A DNA stretch of 64,000 nucleotides from Diphasiastrum complanatum (Eukaryota; Streptophyta; Lycopodiopsida; Lycopodiales; Lycopodiaceae): positions 42,621,723-42,685,722 of the forward strand of contig CM055095.1 in assembly GCA_029204225.1 (NCBI GenBank), written 5' to 3'. Both the position numbers and the translations under genes were made by a program. Under the pieces are notes generated by a model that had not been told where the DNA came from, did no database searches, and worked only from the letters and a program-made list of their open reading frames with translations. Shown one piece after another: positions 34,791-46,899 of this stretch (its first letter is position 1; each line of letters starts with the position of its first letter).

Positions 34791-35620
34791 TATCCTCCTA
34801 ATGCTGCATAATCACTTATGGTACAAAATGACTCAAAGAAAACTGATAAAAGCGCAACAAAACCTCATTGAATAAATGATGACCTACCATTTTTGCAGCA
34901 TACATAACTGTCGCTCCTGATGCATTGGCACTGCTTGAGTTAATAACTCGTACCAGACAGTTTTTTATATTTTCTGGCTTCACTCTCATAGAAAACACTA
35001 CTTGTTGAATAATCTATACCCAACTTCTTGTCATTTTCAGCAGTAATGAGCCCTGAAGGTTTTTAGATGTTTCAATATAATAATAAAGCATTTCAAACAC
35101 TATCGCGTCACTATTGCAAAACATTCTAATGGGTGTTGTTGCCTCAATTGGATAGCTTGGCATCCTGAGCTTTTCATCTACTAGCTTATAGAGACTGAGC
35201 CTTTAAATGGACCTTTACATTAAACACATAAAAGTGAAATGTCGCAGCACTCTTTCAGATGATTCTATGATTGAAGGTAGCAATTAGAATGTGAATGCCC
35301 TTTCATTAGCAAGAACCTTAATATCTTGTTTTTTACAACTGAAGCTAGCATCAGTTTGGTAGTCCGAAGGCTTAGTCTGATTGCCTTGTTTTTATCTTGA
35401 TAATGCAACAAGAGAATCAGAAAGTCTTTAATACATTTCAGATTCCTAAAATCTCCAAGAAGAAACTAGCACTTGTAGAAATATAATTGGAAGAAGACAA
35501 CAGAATCAACAAAGAAGTGAAACATATATATAGCTCACCAGAACTTGCAAAACCAATGCATTCAATTGAAAGACAATCATAAAACGAACAAACTTATGAA
35601 ATATACATCAGAGAAACTTA
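34790..35620. other. Stretch without recognisable gene
   Basis: A 60-residue reverse frame (34,816-34,998) and one SINE-like head (35,137-35,165). Nothing else. Confidence 0.45.
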
Positions 35621-35624
35621 GAGC

Positions 35625-35905
35625 CCGACGAGGGCCTTTGAAAAAGATGCTTTTTTTTTTTTTGTTGCCATGTGGACCAATTGAAACCTTGAAATCGGGG
35701 TTCTACATAACGTAGAGTTTCCCAAATATAAATAGAATGAAAACTTTCTAGATATACCACTGTTTCGTCTAGCAACATGTGGAAATGCTATTGGTTGTTG
35801 AGGCCTGCCCTTCTAGCTCATCACTACTTGAAGAGACCCAAAAATATTGAAGATGAATATGGAAAATGGCTGAAATGAGAAAATCGATGTACCATTAATG
35901 TAATA
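35625..35905 (-). repeat. Dispersed ~290-bp repeat, copy 2
   Basis: Inverted relative to 25,810-26,110 and clearly similar over its length, with different A/T runs. Confidence 0.75.
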
Positions 35906-35929
35906 ATTAACCAGAAAGGATCAGAATGT

Positions 35930-37285
35930 AATATTGAACCATGTTGATTTTTCTATTTGAGATCACAAGATCAGGTGTGGATGGTGGTATCCATCTGATA
36001 GTCATGCAAGTCATCCAAATAAATTCTCCAGTGTTCGGAGCAAGAGATAATATCCTATATGGATTATAGGACAACTAGATGATTGATGGATCTCTAGAAT
36101 ATCAGATAAGGTGATTAAGGGTTTTTTGGAAGGAAAAACTGATGGTATGGGACATCAGAAATTTTGGAAAGGGAATTCTAGGACTATAAACATCTGATGA
36201 TCAATGGTGTGTTTTGGTACCTAGTCACGATATGGTAAAAATAAAACCATTTGATCAAATGTGGGGTATTTTGGAAAATTTTGAGGTTCAATCTAGATTT
36301 TAATGTGGTATATAATTATTTACAAAATTAGAAGTCCTCAAATCCATTTCTCGCTTACTTAATTAATCCTTTACTTCTTAATAATTTCTCGAATGCAAGA
36401 CATCATACTGGTTTATATGAATTCTTTCCAGCATGAAATTATTCTTCTGAAAGACTGTTATGTCATATAAATTACTACTTGTGTGAATAGACTTGTAATT
36501 CAGATAAATTCTAAGGTTAAAGTGTTTCAATTTCTTAAACCTAGAATATCTCTTTGTGCATAAATGGATTTTGATGGAATGGTAGTTTCTATCAGTCGGG
36601 TTTAGGGTGAATCTTTTAGTGAAAGCACTTATTACTGACTCTTCTTGGATTTAGATATTTTCATATATCATCTTTCCAGTTAACTTTTATTGAAATTTAT
36701 AATTTCTTAAAAATGAGGGGTGAAGTGGTGGAATAAAATTCTATTTGTGAATCTGTAGGTTGCATAGTCTTCGGAAGGAAACTAGTTGTGGTATAGAAAT
36801 GAGATTTTGATCTGAAAGTAATTTCAGATAGATTTAGAGTAAGATACCTAATTAGAACTTTTCGAATAACATGAATTCACTAGGGATTGTGTGGACAATC
36901 TGGAACTAGAAAAGATTTGAAATTTGAATCATTATCCATAAGTAGTGTAGTAAAAGGTCAAAGGTTACTAATTCCATTTTGATTGGAATAGAAGTAAGTT
37001 TGATCAACATTTGAGTCTGAGAGTTCTATTTTGGGTCAACCTAATCTTAGTTTAAGTACTAGGATAAGAGAGGGGTTGATTTAGTGGGAGAAATTATGTA
37101 ATTAGAGGTAAGTGGGATTGAAAAACTGTTGAGAGTGAATGTTATTCGTCTCAGAGATTTTTCGGATATGTTATTCACTCTTGAGAAATAGAAAATCTTT
37201 TGTAGCTGAGTTACAAGATCTCAGTGAGATATGTGAGTAACATATGTGGGTTCTGGAGGAATCTACCAGATAAGAATGTGTTTAT
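35930..37285. other. Non-coding stretch into which a chromovirus inserted
   Basis: AT-rich, no open frame of note. Together with 40,730-42,000 it seems to be the decayed interior of an older gypsy element whose 3' LTR starts at 42,001. Confidence 0.4.
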
Positions 37286-37290
37286 GTACT

Positions 37291-37648
37291 TGTTACGAGC
37301 TCGTAACCAGTGCTGAACCCTAGAGAACACAGATAGGTCAGATACCACAGTCAGGGTCATGTCCAGCGTACATGACCAACAGGGCAAGACAGTGTGAGTA
37401 GTGTGCCCCAGCACGGTCCATAGCCATGGCGGGCCTAACACAGCCTAGGGACCCTATAAGCAGGATAGGGCCCCCAGTTGGGTCCCGACGTGCAGTCGGC
37501 CACGTCAGTGCCACGTGGCTGACACGTGGCAGTAGCATGCTACCAGTCCTCACACTGGGCTAGGAGGGGCTTACTCTATATCAGGGAGTAGGCAAGGTTG
37601 GGTGGATGAGTTAGTGTTTGCCCTACTGTGGTGTTAGGATCTATTACA
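37291..37648 (+). repeat. Chromovirus 5' LTR
   Basis: TGTTACGAGC...TCTATTACA, 358 bp, differing from the 3' LTR by about 14 bases. It is preceded by GTACT (37,286-37,290) and followed one base later by the primer site TGGTATCAGAGCC (37,650-37,662). Confidence 0.95.
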
Positions 37649-38304
37649 CTGGTATCAGAGCCATCTCCGTCTTTGGGAGCTCAGTTTCAGCAGGGGAGAA
37701 ATCCATCAGAGTGCATAGCAACTATGGTTAATATGCAAAGATAGATAGAGCAGGGTCAACGCTGGAGAACCAGCTATCTATGGTGGAAATCTCCGTAGGA
37801 TTACTTGTTTTTATAGTAAAATTTGGATCAGCTTTCTAGGCCAGGTCCAGCGCTGCCAATCAGGGTTTAAACTTTGATTTTGGAGTGGAAATTCCGGATT
37901 TTGGAGCGTTTTCAAGTCAGAAAGTTTGATGCAGACCAGCGCTGTCAGAGCAGCCTCCTTCCTTGAGTTCTGAGTGGAAATCAGTGACAAATTAAGCAAG
38001 ATTTGAAGCAAATTTCTACAGCAGGTCCAACGCTGGACAGTAGGGGACAAATTTTAGAATTTATCCTTGTATTTCAAAGGTTTTCTAGAAGTCTGAGCTT
38101 CAGACTTGCTTGTCACAGACCAGCGACCTACCAACTGAGGTCAAATCAAAGATTCAAGCGGATTTTTGAGTCTAAATTTGGACAAATCGGGCCAGACAGG
38201 TTGCTGTCCAATCAGTGAGGGCAGAGACTTCAAAATTCTGGATTTCTTTTTGTATTTTTCCGGTTTTTACTCGGTTTGTTGGAGCCCCACATCTGAAATC
38301 AGAT

Positions 38305-39786
38305 CAACGAGCTACTTCAAGTCGTCGACCCCAATCAGCCATTTGTGGTCGAAACAGATGCTAGCGACTTTGCAGTAGGTGCTGTGCTAACTCAGAGTGG
38401 ACGACCAGTTGCGTTTGAGAGTAAAAACTCGAGCCAGCTCAGACTAGGTACAGTGCCTATGAAAAGGAACTCTTTTCTATAGTCCATGCCCTTAAGACTT
38501 GGAGGCATTATTTGTATGGTGCCAACTTTGAGGTCCTGACAGACCATGAGAGTCTCAGATACCTTTGCAATCAACCTGAGCTTAGAAGTCGGAAAGCTCG
38601 TTGGGTAGAGTTGATGCAAGAGTTTGACATGTCTATCAGATATAGGCGTGGAAAATTCAATACAGTAGCAGATGCCCTTAGCAGAATGCCTATGATAAAC
38701 GAGCTGAGTTTTACTCAGATTCGTAATGAGTTACTCGAGTCCTTGAGAGGGAAATGCCAGCATGATGCATTCTTCTCTATTATCTGGAACTCAGTCCAGA
38801 ACAGACAGTTACAGACTCCAGAACCAGTTTCCGGGGCTGGTGCCAGTTCATCCAAGAATACGACAGCTTCCGTTGAGGATGATGATGAGTCCGAGTATAC
38901 GTCGTCAGATGACGTTGAGGATTCTGAGCCTGTATTACCCAAGCAAACCCTAGGGGTTGAGGGTCAGTTGACTCAAGGATTCAAATGGAAACAGTATTCC
39001 ATTCAGGATGAGTACTTGCTCTATAGACATAGAGTATGTGTCCCCAATTCAGAGGATTATAGGCAGCAGGTCCTATATGAATGTCATGACAATCCTAGCG
39101 CGGGACACCCAGGCATACAGAAGACCTATGAGCTTCTTCGTAGGCAATTTTTCTGGCCCAGTATGAAAAAGGACGTCCACCAGTATGTAACCAGTTGCCA
39201 AAAATGTCAAGTAAATAAAGCAGATCATTTAAAGGCAGGAGGGTTGTTGCATCCCTTAGAAATACCAGCTGGTAAATGGGAGAGTATCTCCATGGATTTT
39301 ATAGTAGGCCTGCCTAAAACCCAAAAGGGTAATGATGCTATATGGGTCACAGTTGACCGTCTGACCAAAATGGCTCATTTTATTCCGACCAAAACAACCA
39401 TTAGAGCTCCAGAGTTAGCAAGGTTGTTTGTAGACGGGCTATTTAAATTGTACGGTCTACCTTCCGGCATAGTCAGCGACCGAGACAGTAAGTTTACTGG
39501 AAATTTTTGGAGGGCAGTATTCCATCATCTCCATACTAAACTTAATATGAGTACCACCGACCATCCACAGACGGACGGTCAAACAGAAAGGGTAAATCAA
39601 GTGCTGGAGGATATGCTTTGTGCATACGTCAGCAAGAAGCAGACTAATTGGGAGGAGTATCTCTCGATATTAGAGTTTGCTTACAACAGTACCAAACACT
39701 CAGCTACGAGATACAGCCCATTTATGCTGATGTACGGTTTTCAGCCACGCTCACCCACAGTTGTAGGGTTTAAACAAGAAAGTTGA
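38305..39786 (+). pseudogene. Chromovirus RNase H and integrase
   Basis: RNase H begins VVETDASDFAVGAVL (38,347 on) and has a frameshift near 38,440. It continues EVLTDHESLRYL and IRYRRGKFNTVADALSR, the canonical gypsy RNase H end. The integrase follows with an H-H-C-C zinc site (GHPGIQKTYELLRR, CQKCQ) and the DDE core: SMDFIVGLP, VSDRDSKFTGNFW and TDGQTERVN carry D, D and E. The frame then stops at 39,786, before the C-terminal part. It depends on other elements for the missing polymerase. Confidence 0.92.
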
Positions 39787-39935
39787 AGCAGCCAGAAACT
39801 TTTTAGAAGACCTAAACCAGATGATAGAACATGCTAAGCGTAGCATTAGACAATCCCAGGATCGAGCCAGGCATTATGCAAATTCACATAGACGGGATGT
39901 GCAGTTGACTCCACTGGTGATGTGCAGTTCTCTAC

Positions 39936-40355
39936 TTGAGAGTCCCAGTTGACTCTAAAACCCTCAAATCAGGAGTGTGTGCTAAGTTGTCTCCAAGGTA
40001 TTGTGGTCCCTTTACCATCAGTAGGAGACTAGGCGAGGTCACCTATGAACTAGAACTCCCACACAGCAGTAAGGTTTTTCCAGTCTTTCATGTAAGTCAG
40101 TTACGAAAAGCCTTAACCAGATCAGATAATCTGGTAGGGGACAGTGTTGTAGTTCTCCCATTGGATCCTCAACAACTTCCACATGAACCAGAGGAGATTC
40201 TTGATAGTAGAGAGACGCAGACTCGTCATACTCTATACCGAGAATATCTGGTTAAGTGGAATGATCAGCCTGTTGAGAATGCCACTTGGGAAAGAGGCAG
40301 CGTCCTTCGCAAGATTTTTCCAAACTTTGTCTTAGAGGACCAAGACGGTTCTTAA
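39936..40355 (+). pseudogene. Integrase C-terminus with chromodomain
   Basis: Starts in the GPF-type integrase tail (KLSPRYCGPFTI, FPVFHVSQLRK) and ends in a chromodomain: PEEILDSRE, then YLVKWNDQPVENATWE. Chromodomains of this type direct integration to modified histone H3. It is separated from the integrase core by frameshifts between 39,786 and 39,936. The stop at 40,355 sits next to the polypurine tract. Confidence 0.92.
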
Positions 40356-40366
40356 GGGGGAGGGAG

Positions 40367-40724
40367 TGTTACGAGCTCGTAACCAGTGCCGAACCCAGGA
40401 GAACACAGATAGGTCAGATACCACAGTCAGGGTCGTGTCTAGCGTACATGACCAACAGGGCAAGACAGTGTGAGTAGTGTGCCCCAGCACGGTCCATAGC
40501 CATGGCGAGCCTATCACAGCCTAGGGACCCTGTCAGCAGGATAGGGCCCCCAGTTGGGTCCCGATGTGCAGTCGGCCCCGTCAGTGCCACGTGGCCGACA
40601 TGTGGCAGTAGCATGCTACCAGTCCTCACACTGGGCTAGGAGGGGCTTACTCTATATCAGGGAGTAGGCAAGGTTGGATGGATGAGTTAGTGTTTGCCCT
40701 ACTGTGGTGTTAGGATCTATTACA
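40367..40724 (+). repeat. Chromovirus 3' LTR
   Basis: 358 bp, preceded by the purine tract AAGGGGGAGGGAG and followed by the target duplication GTACT. Confidence 0.95.
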
Positions 40725-42000
40725 GTACTGGGTCATAGTGAGATTATTCACATATGTGCACAATTAATCTTGTATGAATCTACTGTGTATTCCTAGTTAA
40801 TAGGGTTATTTGGTGCACTTAACCTAGTCGGCGAACATAAGCATATGATCAAGTATTGTTTTGACAGATACTTGCAGAGTTAACAAATCTTTGCGTGGAA
40901 GATTTATGAATTAGCTTATAAATAATTTGGGTAAGGATCTAAATGTGGTGTCATACTAGTATAATTGAATTCTTCACCTAGACATTTGAGATTTCTGAAT
41001 TATTGGCAATTAACTTGAGTAGTTGATTACTCTAGAGTAAAGTTAATTGGTAAAATGATCATTGTGATGTGGATTCACAAGAAACTGATGGTTTTGATTT
41101 ATATTGCTTGTAAGACGCATGATTAGTAAATCATTTGGATTCATTAGTTAAAATTATGTGCATTGGATATACAATATTCATGGGATAGAGTATTCCTTAG
41201 TTAAGGAATAGACTCAGCTCATTAGTGGTTGTATTCCTGAGAGCTCAATTGGATAACGAATAATAATGATCCAAAAATAATAACTTAATTGATTTAGCAA
41301 GACTTTGGATATCTAGATTTGATGCTAGATTGTAATCTAAAGATTTTTAATTGTATTGAAGAATATTGTCATTTTGATATGCGTTCAGTCTTTAATTACC
41401 AGTTGTTTATAGCACGTCAGTTAAAGAATCCTATTTGAAGAATATTCCTAAATCCAGTATTTTCTTAGTGAAAAGATTTTGGAATGATTCTTACTTTTCC
41501 TGAGTTATGTTGGACATATACTCTAGTATTCTGTAAATGATTAAGTATGGTTTTGAATTCCAGAAAATTACGATTGACGAATCATACGAATCTAAATATT
41601 TATGATTGACGGATTATAAATAGATACTTACTTATTGTCAGAGGATTATAAGGAATGGTGATGATGATTATTTCTTTAACTTTAATCTCCTAAGTTAGGT
41701 AATATTTCACTCAGTTGGTTCATGTAAGTGTTTTACATGAAGGTGATGTTACTATCTTGTGTTGAGTGTAACCCTGTTGAGAAAATATATCTCTTAGTGT
41801 ACTTTTCAAACTAGAGTTTGTACTCCAGTGCAGAGATTAACGATTGGAAATAGGTTTATCTCTGAGTACTTGTTTGATATGAAAGTCAGACTAAGGATAG
41901 TGATTTTCTTGGTTAATATGGAAAGTTAAAGGAATGGTTCTTATAGTTTTTTCCTGTTTTGAGGAGCTTCTAAGGATAGAAGCAGTTTAAGGAGGAAGAA

Positions 42001-42450
42001 TGTTATGGCCATATTCAAGACCGACCCTCCAATATTCGAGGTTATTGGTCATGCCATTATTTAATTCCATGTCAAGGCTAGTTTGTGACTAATTACCTTG
42101 ATAGGACCCAGACAATCTAATTGAGACATATGGAGTATTGCATGTCTGTGTGATAGATATAGGCAGGAGGACTGCATGAAGAGATGAGACCTATTTATAG
42201 TTGACCTGCATGGGGGTTGCATGGTTTGATGCACATGACTACTCTCTATACAATGAGGTAGAGATTCTCCTGTTGACATATTGGGGTTTAGGTTACCAGT
42301 TTCTCTCTTCTCCTCTTGTTTCACATGGCATGGCTTGGGGGTTAGATCCAGGTTTGATCAAAGAAATGGTTGGGCGGTTTGGCTCCATAGTATCTCTTAT
42401 GGTGTTCTCCTATCCTCATATTAGGGGTTGTCACTTAGAGTCATTACACT
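42001..42450 (+). repeat. Gypsy-type LTR, related to that at 55,883
   Basis: Preceded by GGAGGAAGAA (purine tract) and beginning TGTTATGGCC. Its 3' half contains GGGGGTTAGATCCAGGTTTGATC, similar to the LTRs near 49,790 and 56,260. It is probably the 3' LTR of the element interrupted by the chromovirus. The right end is uncertain, cut by the copia fragment that follows. Confidence 0.55.
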
Positions 42451-42479
42451 TCTACTTCCGATTAATCTGATATGCTTTG

Positions 42480-43300
42480 GCATTTCAGATTAGGCCATTT
42501 GAATTTCAAAAGTATTCACCAAAGTGTCGACTCATAAACTAGTACAAGATATACTTGTTGTTGGCAAGCCAACTTCTTTATGTGAAAGTTGTTTAACCAA
42601 CAAGCATGCAAGAAGCCCGTTCTTTTCAGACTCAGTTCATACTTCCAAGGGCCTACTTGATCTTATACATAGCGATATATGTGGCCCGATGCAGACTGCT
42701 TCTAACGGGAGAGCTCTATACCTCCTAAACTTCATCGATGACTTCTCTCGAAGGACTGCAACCTACTTCTTGAAGAACAAATCAGAGGCATTCAACTTCT
42801 TCACACAGGTCAAGGCGTTTGCTGAAAATCAAACTCAGAGGAAGATTAAAACTCTACGCACAAATGGAGGGGGGAATTTATCTCCACCAAATTTAAAGAG
42901 TTTTGTAAGGCCAACAGAATACATCAATAAATCACAACAAGATACTCACCTCAGTCCAATGGTGTAGTTGAATGGAAGAATCAGACACTTATCGAAAGTG
43001 CCAAGAGCATGCTGGCCCATGCCTCTCTTCCGAAGAAATTTTGGGTAGAAGCTGTTACTACAGCCGCCTACCTACAAAATCGATCCATCACCAAAGCCTT
43101 GAATGGCAAGACACCTTATGAGGTGTGGACAAGGCCAAAACCATCCCTCAAGAACATTAGAGTGTTTGGTTGCATCGCTTATGCATAAAGCTAGATGACA
43201 AAAGCATAAAGTCGATTTTTGTTGGCTACTCCCCAGATCACAAGGCATACAAGCTCTACAATCTGGAAACAAAAAAATCCTTCACGAGTCGATGCTCATC
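42480..43300 (+). pseudogene. Copia integrase fragment
   Basis: GLGHLNF-type pre-integrase region, then CESCLTNKHARSPF (zinc site), then the core: HSDICGPM and NFIDDFSRRT. The second catalytic site reads LRTNGGG where copia has T-D-N-G-G-E, so the Asp is lost. After a frameshift at about 42,880 it continues to the ES..ML.HA.LPKKFW region and GYSPDHKAYKLYN. RT and RNase H are missing. Confidence 0.85.
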
Positions 43301-43479
43301 CTCAAATCCATTCAATAATGAGCATCCTGAAAAACCAGAACAGAAGGCTCAAGGGATCGAAAAATTCAAAATCGAAGTTTACAAAATTTTTCAATACTGG
43401 ATCGCCTCGAAAAACTCTATATTTTTTGAGTCAGTATTTTTTGAGTCAGTGTATATTATTTCGATACCGTTAGCAGTCT

Positions 43480-43876
43480 AAATCCGAACCAACGACTTCA
43501 TGGGGGTTGGCCCACTTTGTACATGCATTAACTGTAATGAGGCGGTTGTAATAACTGCAACATAAGGTAGTTGTAGATTTTTTGTAAGTTATTATCCTAG
43601 AATCTTCATCAGAAAACTTCTCTTGATTTTGAGTTCTATTCAAAAAAATAACTAGCGTTATCACACACAACAACTGTAAGCTGAAGTTATCACTTCAAGT
43701 GATTGTACTCATTGTTTTGATATTAATCAGAGTGCAATCTTTCAGTCCTACTAATGTATCGTTCTTTGTGCATCTGTGAATCTTTTAATTTCAACATTCT
43801 GTTGCTAACTGTGGTGCTTCCAATCCACACACCAAGCTCACTCCCAGCTTCTGCTCATTCCCACTAATTTTCAACA
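43480..43876 (+). repeat. Copia LTR 3' part, diverged relative of 3,687-4,705
   Basis: From ATCACACACAACAACTGTAAGC onward it follows the 3' third of the LTR at 3,687-4,705 (GATTGTACTCA.TGTT, TATTAATCAGAGTGCAAT, GTTGCTAACTG) and ends TTTTCAACA. It directly follows the integrase fragment, so the element lost about 1.5 kb of pol. Confidence 0.7.
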
Positions 43877-43899
43877 CCTTGATCATGTTTGTTTTTCTC

Positions 43900-44480
43900 A
43901 TGATCATGAATGCTCTTAATGTTGCGCTTACCCTTTAGGCCCAAAATGTGTGCATTTCTTGAATTCTTTTGTTGATTTCATTCTCCCCGTCTTCCATTAT
44001 TTTTTAAGTATTCTATTTTCTTGAAGCAATATTTCCGTATGTATGTACCTAATCACAAGAATAGCACTTGAGATCTTTTTTTCACCTTCTTTCCAAGGTT
44101 TCTTCTTCATGCATTCACTTGAGGAGTACTCATGCGATGACTATTCTATATTGCCCACCTAAAACTTCAAGATATTGGACCTACTAAACAAGACTACTTC
44201 ATTTTGGGGTGTCTCCATCTTTCTTGTGATCTCCTCTTGGAGAAGTTTCTCATGACAAAATGAAGGCACAAATTTCCTCCATGCTTTCTACTGACATCAC
44301 TAATGGATCATAACTCTTGGGGATGTTGGTTAGTATGGTGTATAGATATTGATACTTTTCAGCGGATGCACCTTTAGCCTACAACTATTTTTTGATTCCT
44401 TTGAGCTTGTGCAGATGAGTCACCATGTTGTCACTATCAAACATGTTTATACTAAACATCTGATAAGATGGTTTCATTGG
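43900..44480 (-). pseudogene. Copia gag fragment, reverse strand
   Basis: Reverse frames read LVTHLHKLKGIKK, YLYTILTNIPKSYDPLVMSVES (capsid helix ending of UBN2-type Gag) and, further on, a degenerate zinc knuckle (CYSCD...GNIAS). Several stops. Its orientation opposes the neighbouring copia pieces, so it is from a separate insertion. Confidence 0.6.
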
Positions 44481-44704
44481 TTTGTCTATTAAATTGTGGA
44501 AGTGTTTAGTGTGGTCTCTAATAGGTCTTCCCCCTGACTTTGTTGCTCCTCAAGGCTTCCTTGCTCCTTTGAATCGCCATTCACATTTTGGGTGTTTCTT
44601 TTGATTCTACTTTTTCCAACTCTACTTTTCTTTGTTTGGCTCACCAGGGTTCACCTCTCATTGTTCTAGGCTTCAATACCGAATCATGAGCATCCCATTG
44701 TTGC

Positions 44705-46190
44705 TTGAGCTTTTCAATCACTTGTGCTAGAAAATTGTCATGGGGGTATAAAATGAATTACAATGCCGATGGTACCTTAGTGAAATACAAAGTGAGGCTT
44801 GTAGTTCAGGGCTACGCAGAAAGCAAGGGGATTGACTACAAGAACACGTTTGCTCTTGTAGAGAAATGGAATACACTTAGTATGGTGATAGTATTGGCGG
44901 CTTTGTTTAGATGGAGTCTACATCAGATAGACATCAAGTCCGCTTTTCTAAATGGTACACTTGAAGAGGAAGTTTACATGCAGCAACAGAGTGACTTTGT
45001 GTTGCACACATTGGAAGGTCGTGAAAACAATTCTTTGCTATGTGAGAGGTACAACTACTTATGGTCCTATACATGATGGGCAATTTGACATGCCAATGTC
45101 TATGTTGATTCAAATTGTGCATGTTGTGTTGACGACAAGAAATCCACCACAGTTTATATCTTTCACCTTGGTAATGGTGCGATTTCTGAAGAATTTCAGA
45201 TCATTCAGATCCAAAATTGGCTAGAAAGTCGACACAATATACAACATTGCCAATGTAGAAAAATCAGCATCTACTCAATGAAAGAGATGCCAACTCAATA
45301 AGAACTTGATCAAACATCAAATATATGATAAAATGAAGTTGATGTCCATAAAATAACAGTACTTTACTGTACTTCCCATGTGAATCCAAGAATAACAAAA
45401 TATGAGCATTCTACACACAAGATTGCAAGATATTATCAAGATAGTGCACCAATGGATAGATGAATCCAAGAGAACTCATGCACAAGGATGAAATGAGAGA
45501 GAGAGAGAGAGTATAATCTCTTCTCCCATGAATTTACACTATATATAGTCGATCCATGTCTCATTTGGACTTTGGTTTCCCTCCAAGAACTTTCTAGACC
45601 TAAAATCCTATCAACAATATGACTAGATTCAATGCATCTAACATTCAAATTTGAATGTGTCCAAATTCGACCTAATAACTTTCCCAAACTTTCCAAACGT
45701 GTTTATTTAAATGCTTTTAGACTAATATAACTTTGAAAAGTCAAACTCTAAGTCTAATATGCATATTGGCCTAATATTGACAATATGACTAAGCTTGACT
45801 AAACTAGTTGAAATCTTTCACATTTTATTGGCCAAGTAGCAAATAGGAAACAATTGGCTTATCCACAAAAAAAGCCGAATACAAAGCGTTATGGTCAGCC
45901 ACGTAGCAATATAGTTGAGAAGAATATTAGAAGATATTGGCATTCCGCAAAGTAATCCCACCATGATTAGGTGTGACATCCAAAGCGCTATCTAGCTAGC
46001 GAAGAATTTTGAATTTCATGCACGCAAGATGGACATAAAAATTAAATATCATTTCATTAGATAAAAGTTGCTATCTAGTGAAATAGTCGTGGTGCATTGC
46101 AGGATAGAAGACCAGCTAGCAACATATTTACTAAACCTTTCACTGTTGACAAGATGCTAAAAATGGCAGTACTGGTCAAGTGTGCAGATA
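44705..46190 (+). pseudogene. Copia RT and RNase H pieces with an insertion
   Basis: 44,745-45,040 reads VKYKVRLVVQGYAESKGIDY and HQIDIKSAFLNGTLEEEVYM, the N-terminal RT signature. It then jumps to an RNase H piece (DDKKSTTVYIFHLGNGAIS, about 45,120-45,190). About 640 bases of unrelated, LTR-like sequence (45,192-45,835, with an AG run at 45,486-45,502) interrupt it. RNase H resumes at 45,836 (WQVANRK, HARKMDIKIKYHFIR after frameshifts) and ends at about 46,190. Most of the RT fingers and palm are deleted. Confidence 0.8.
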
Positions 46191-46275
46191 AACTAGGACT
46201 TAAAAGAGAGTCTTGAAATAAATATGTCTAGTTTATCTGAACACTTGACCAGTACTGCCATTTTTAGCATCTTGT
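46149..46275. repeat. Near-perfect 46-bp inverted repeat (hairpin)
   Basis: Arms 46,149-46,194 and 46,230-46,275 are complementary at 45 of 46 positions, with a 35-base loop. It covers the end of the copia coding region (left arm) and the sequence just after it. A transcript would fold into a miRNA-precursor-sized stem. Confidence 0.95.
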
Positions 46276-46279
46276 TATA

Positions 46280-46890
46280 TGTCGTTTTCATTTTTACAGT
46301 ATGCGTTAATTTGTGGATAGTGAGTTGGGACACACGTCCCCCATTTTTTCATAACAAGGACTAAACTTCCATACAACAGTACTCTCCAAAATATAGGCTA
46401 TTTATAGGTACTCTACTTTCTCTTCTATGAATAACACTTGCATGCGAGCTTCTCTCAGCTGACAAATTCTTGCTGGCTTAAGCTGTCGAAGAGGCCATAA
46501 CATCAATTTCAAATTTTTATCAAAAATTTGTGAAACAGGCATTTTTCTTGTCAAGATTTACTTTGTTAAGACATTCAGTTGTCAACAATATATGTCTTTC
46601 TCTCACAAATAAGTCATGCACCTGCTTCATTCCAATTATTGCAAAATGTCGAAACCCTATTACATTGTGGGTTTTATGAATTTTTTTAGCATGATCTATT
46701 CACTGCTTATCAATGAATGCCACAATGTCTTCAACTCTATTCTCATAATTCCTTTCCTAGTCACAATACAACTTCAACAAAATTGCATAAGTCAAATGAA
46801 TGTGATTTGAAATAATAGTATACAAGGAATTATAGTTCTCGATACCCAAGATATAAATTCAGCTCGTTGTCTAATGGTTTAAAAATGTTT
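46280..46890. other. Stretch without recognisable gene
   Basis: Probably the rest of the copia 3' LTR region: GTTGGGACACACGTCCC with a local inverted repeat near 46,325, and TATTTATAGG at 46,400. No pair was found. Confidence 0.35.
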
Positions 46891-46899
46891 ACGAATAGA

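Larger units (their letters stand above)
37291..40724 (+). mobile_element. Internally deleted Ty3/gypsy chromovirus
   Basis: Complete boundaries: target duplication GTACT on both sides (37,286-37,290; 40,725-40,729), two 358-bp LTRs, a Met-tRNA primer site and a polypurine tract. The interior is only 2.7 kb: gag, protease and reverse transcriptase are gone, and the leader (37,663-38,290) runs directly into RNase H. The leader holds about five diverged CAGGTCCAGCGCTG-like units. About 4 percent LTR divergence makes it one of the younger insertions in the window. Confidence 0.93.

Noticed and set aside
34816-34998. 60-residue reverse ORF as ankyrin-like exon
   Set aside because: Too short, no splice sites or recognisable repeat consensus.
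38715-38942. Serine-rich reverse ORF in the chromovirus
   Set aside because: Antisense shadow of the acidic spacer between RNase H and integrase.
40332-40629. Reverse ORFs inside the chromovirus LTRs
   Set aside because: Same frames recur in both LTRs only because the LTRs are duplicates; antisense to LTR, no domain.
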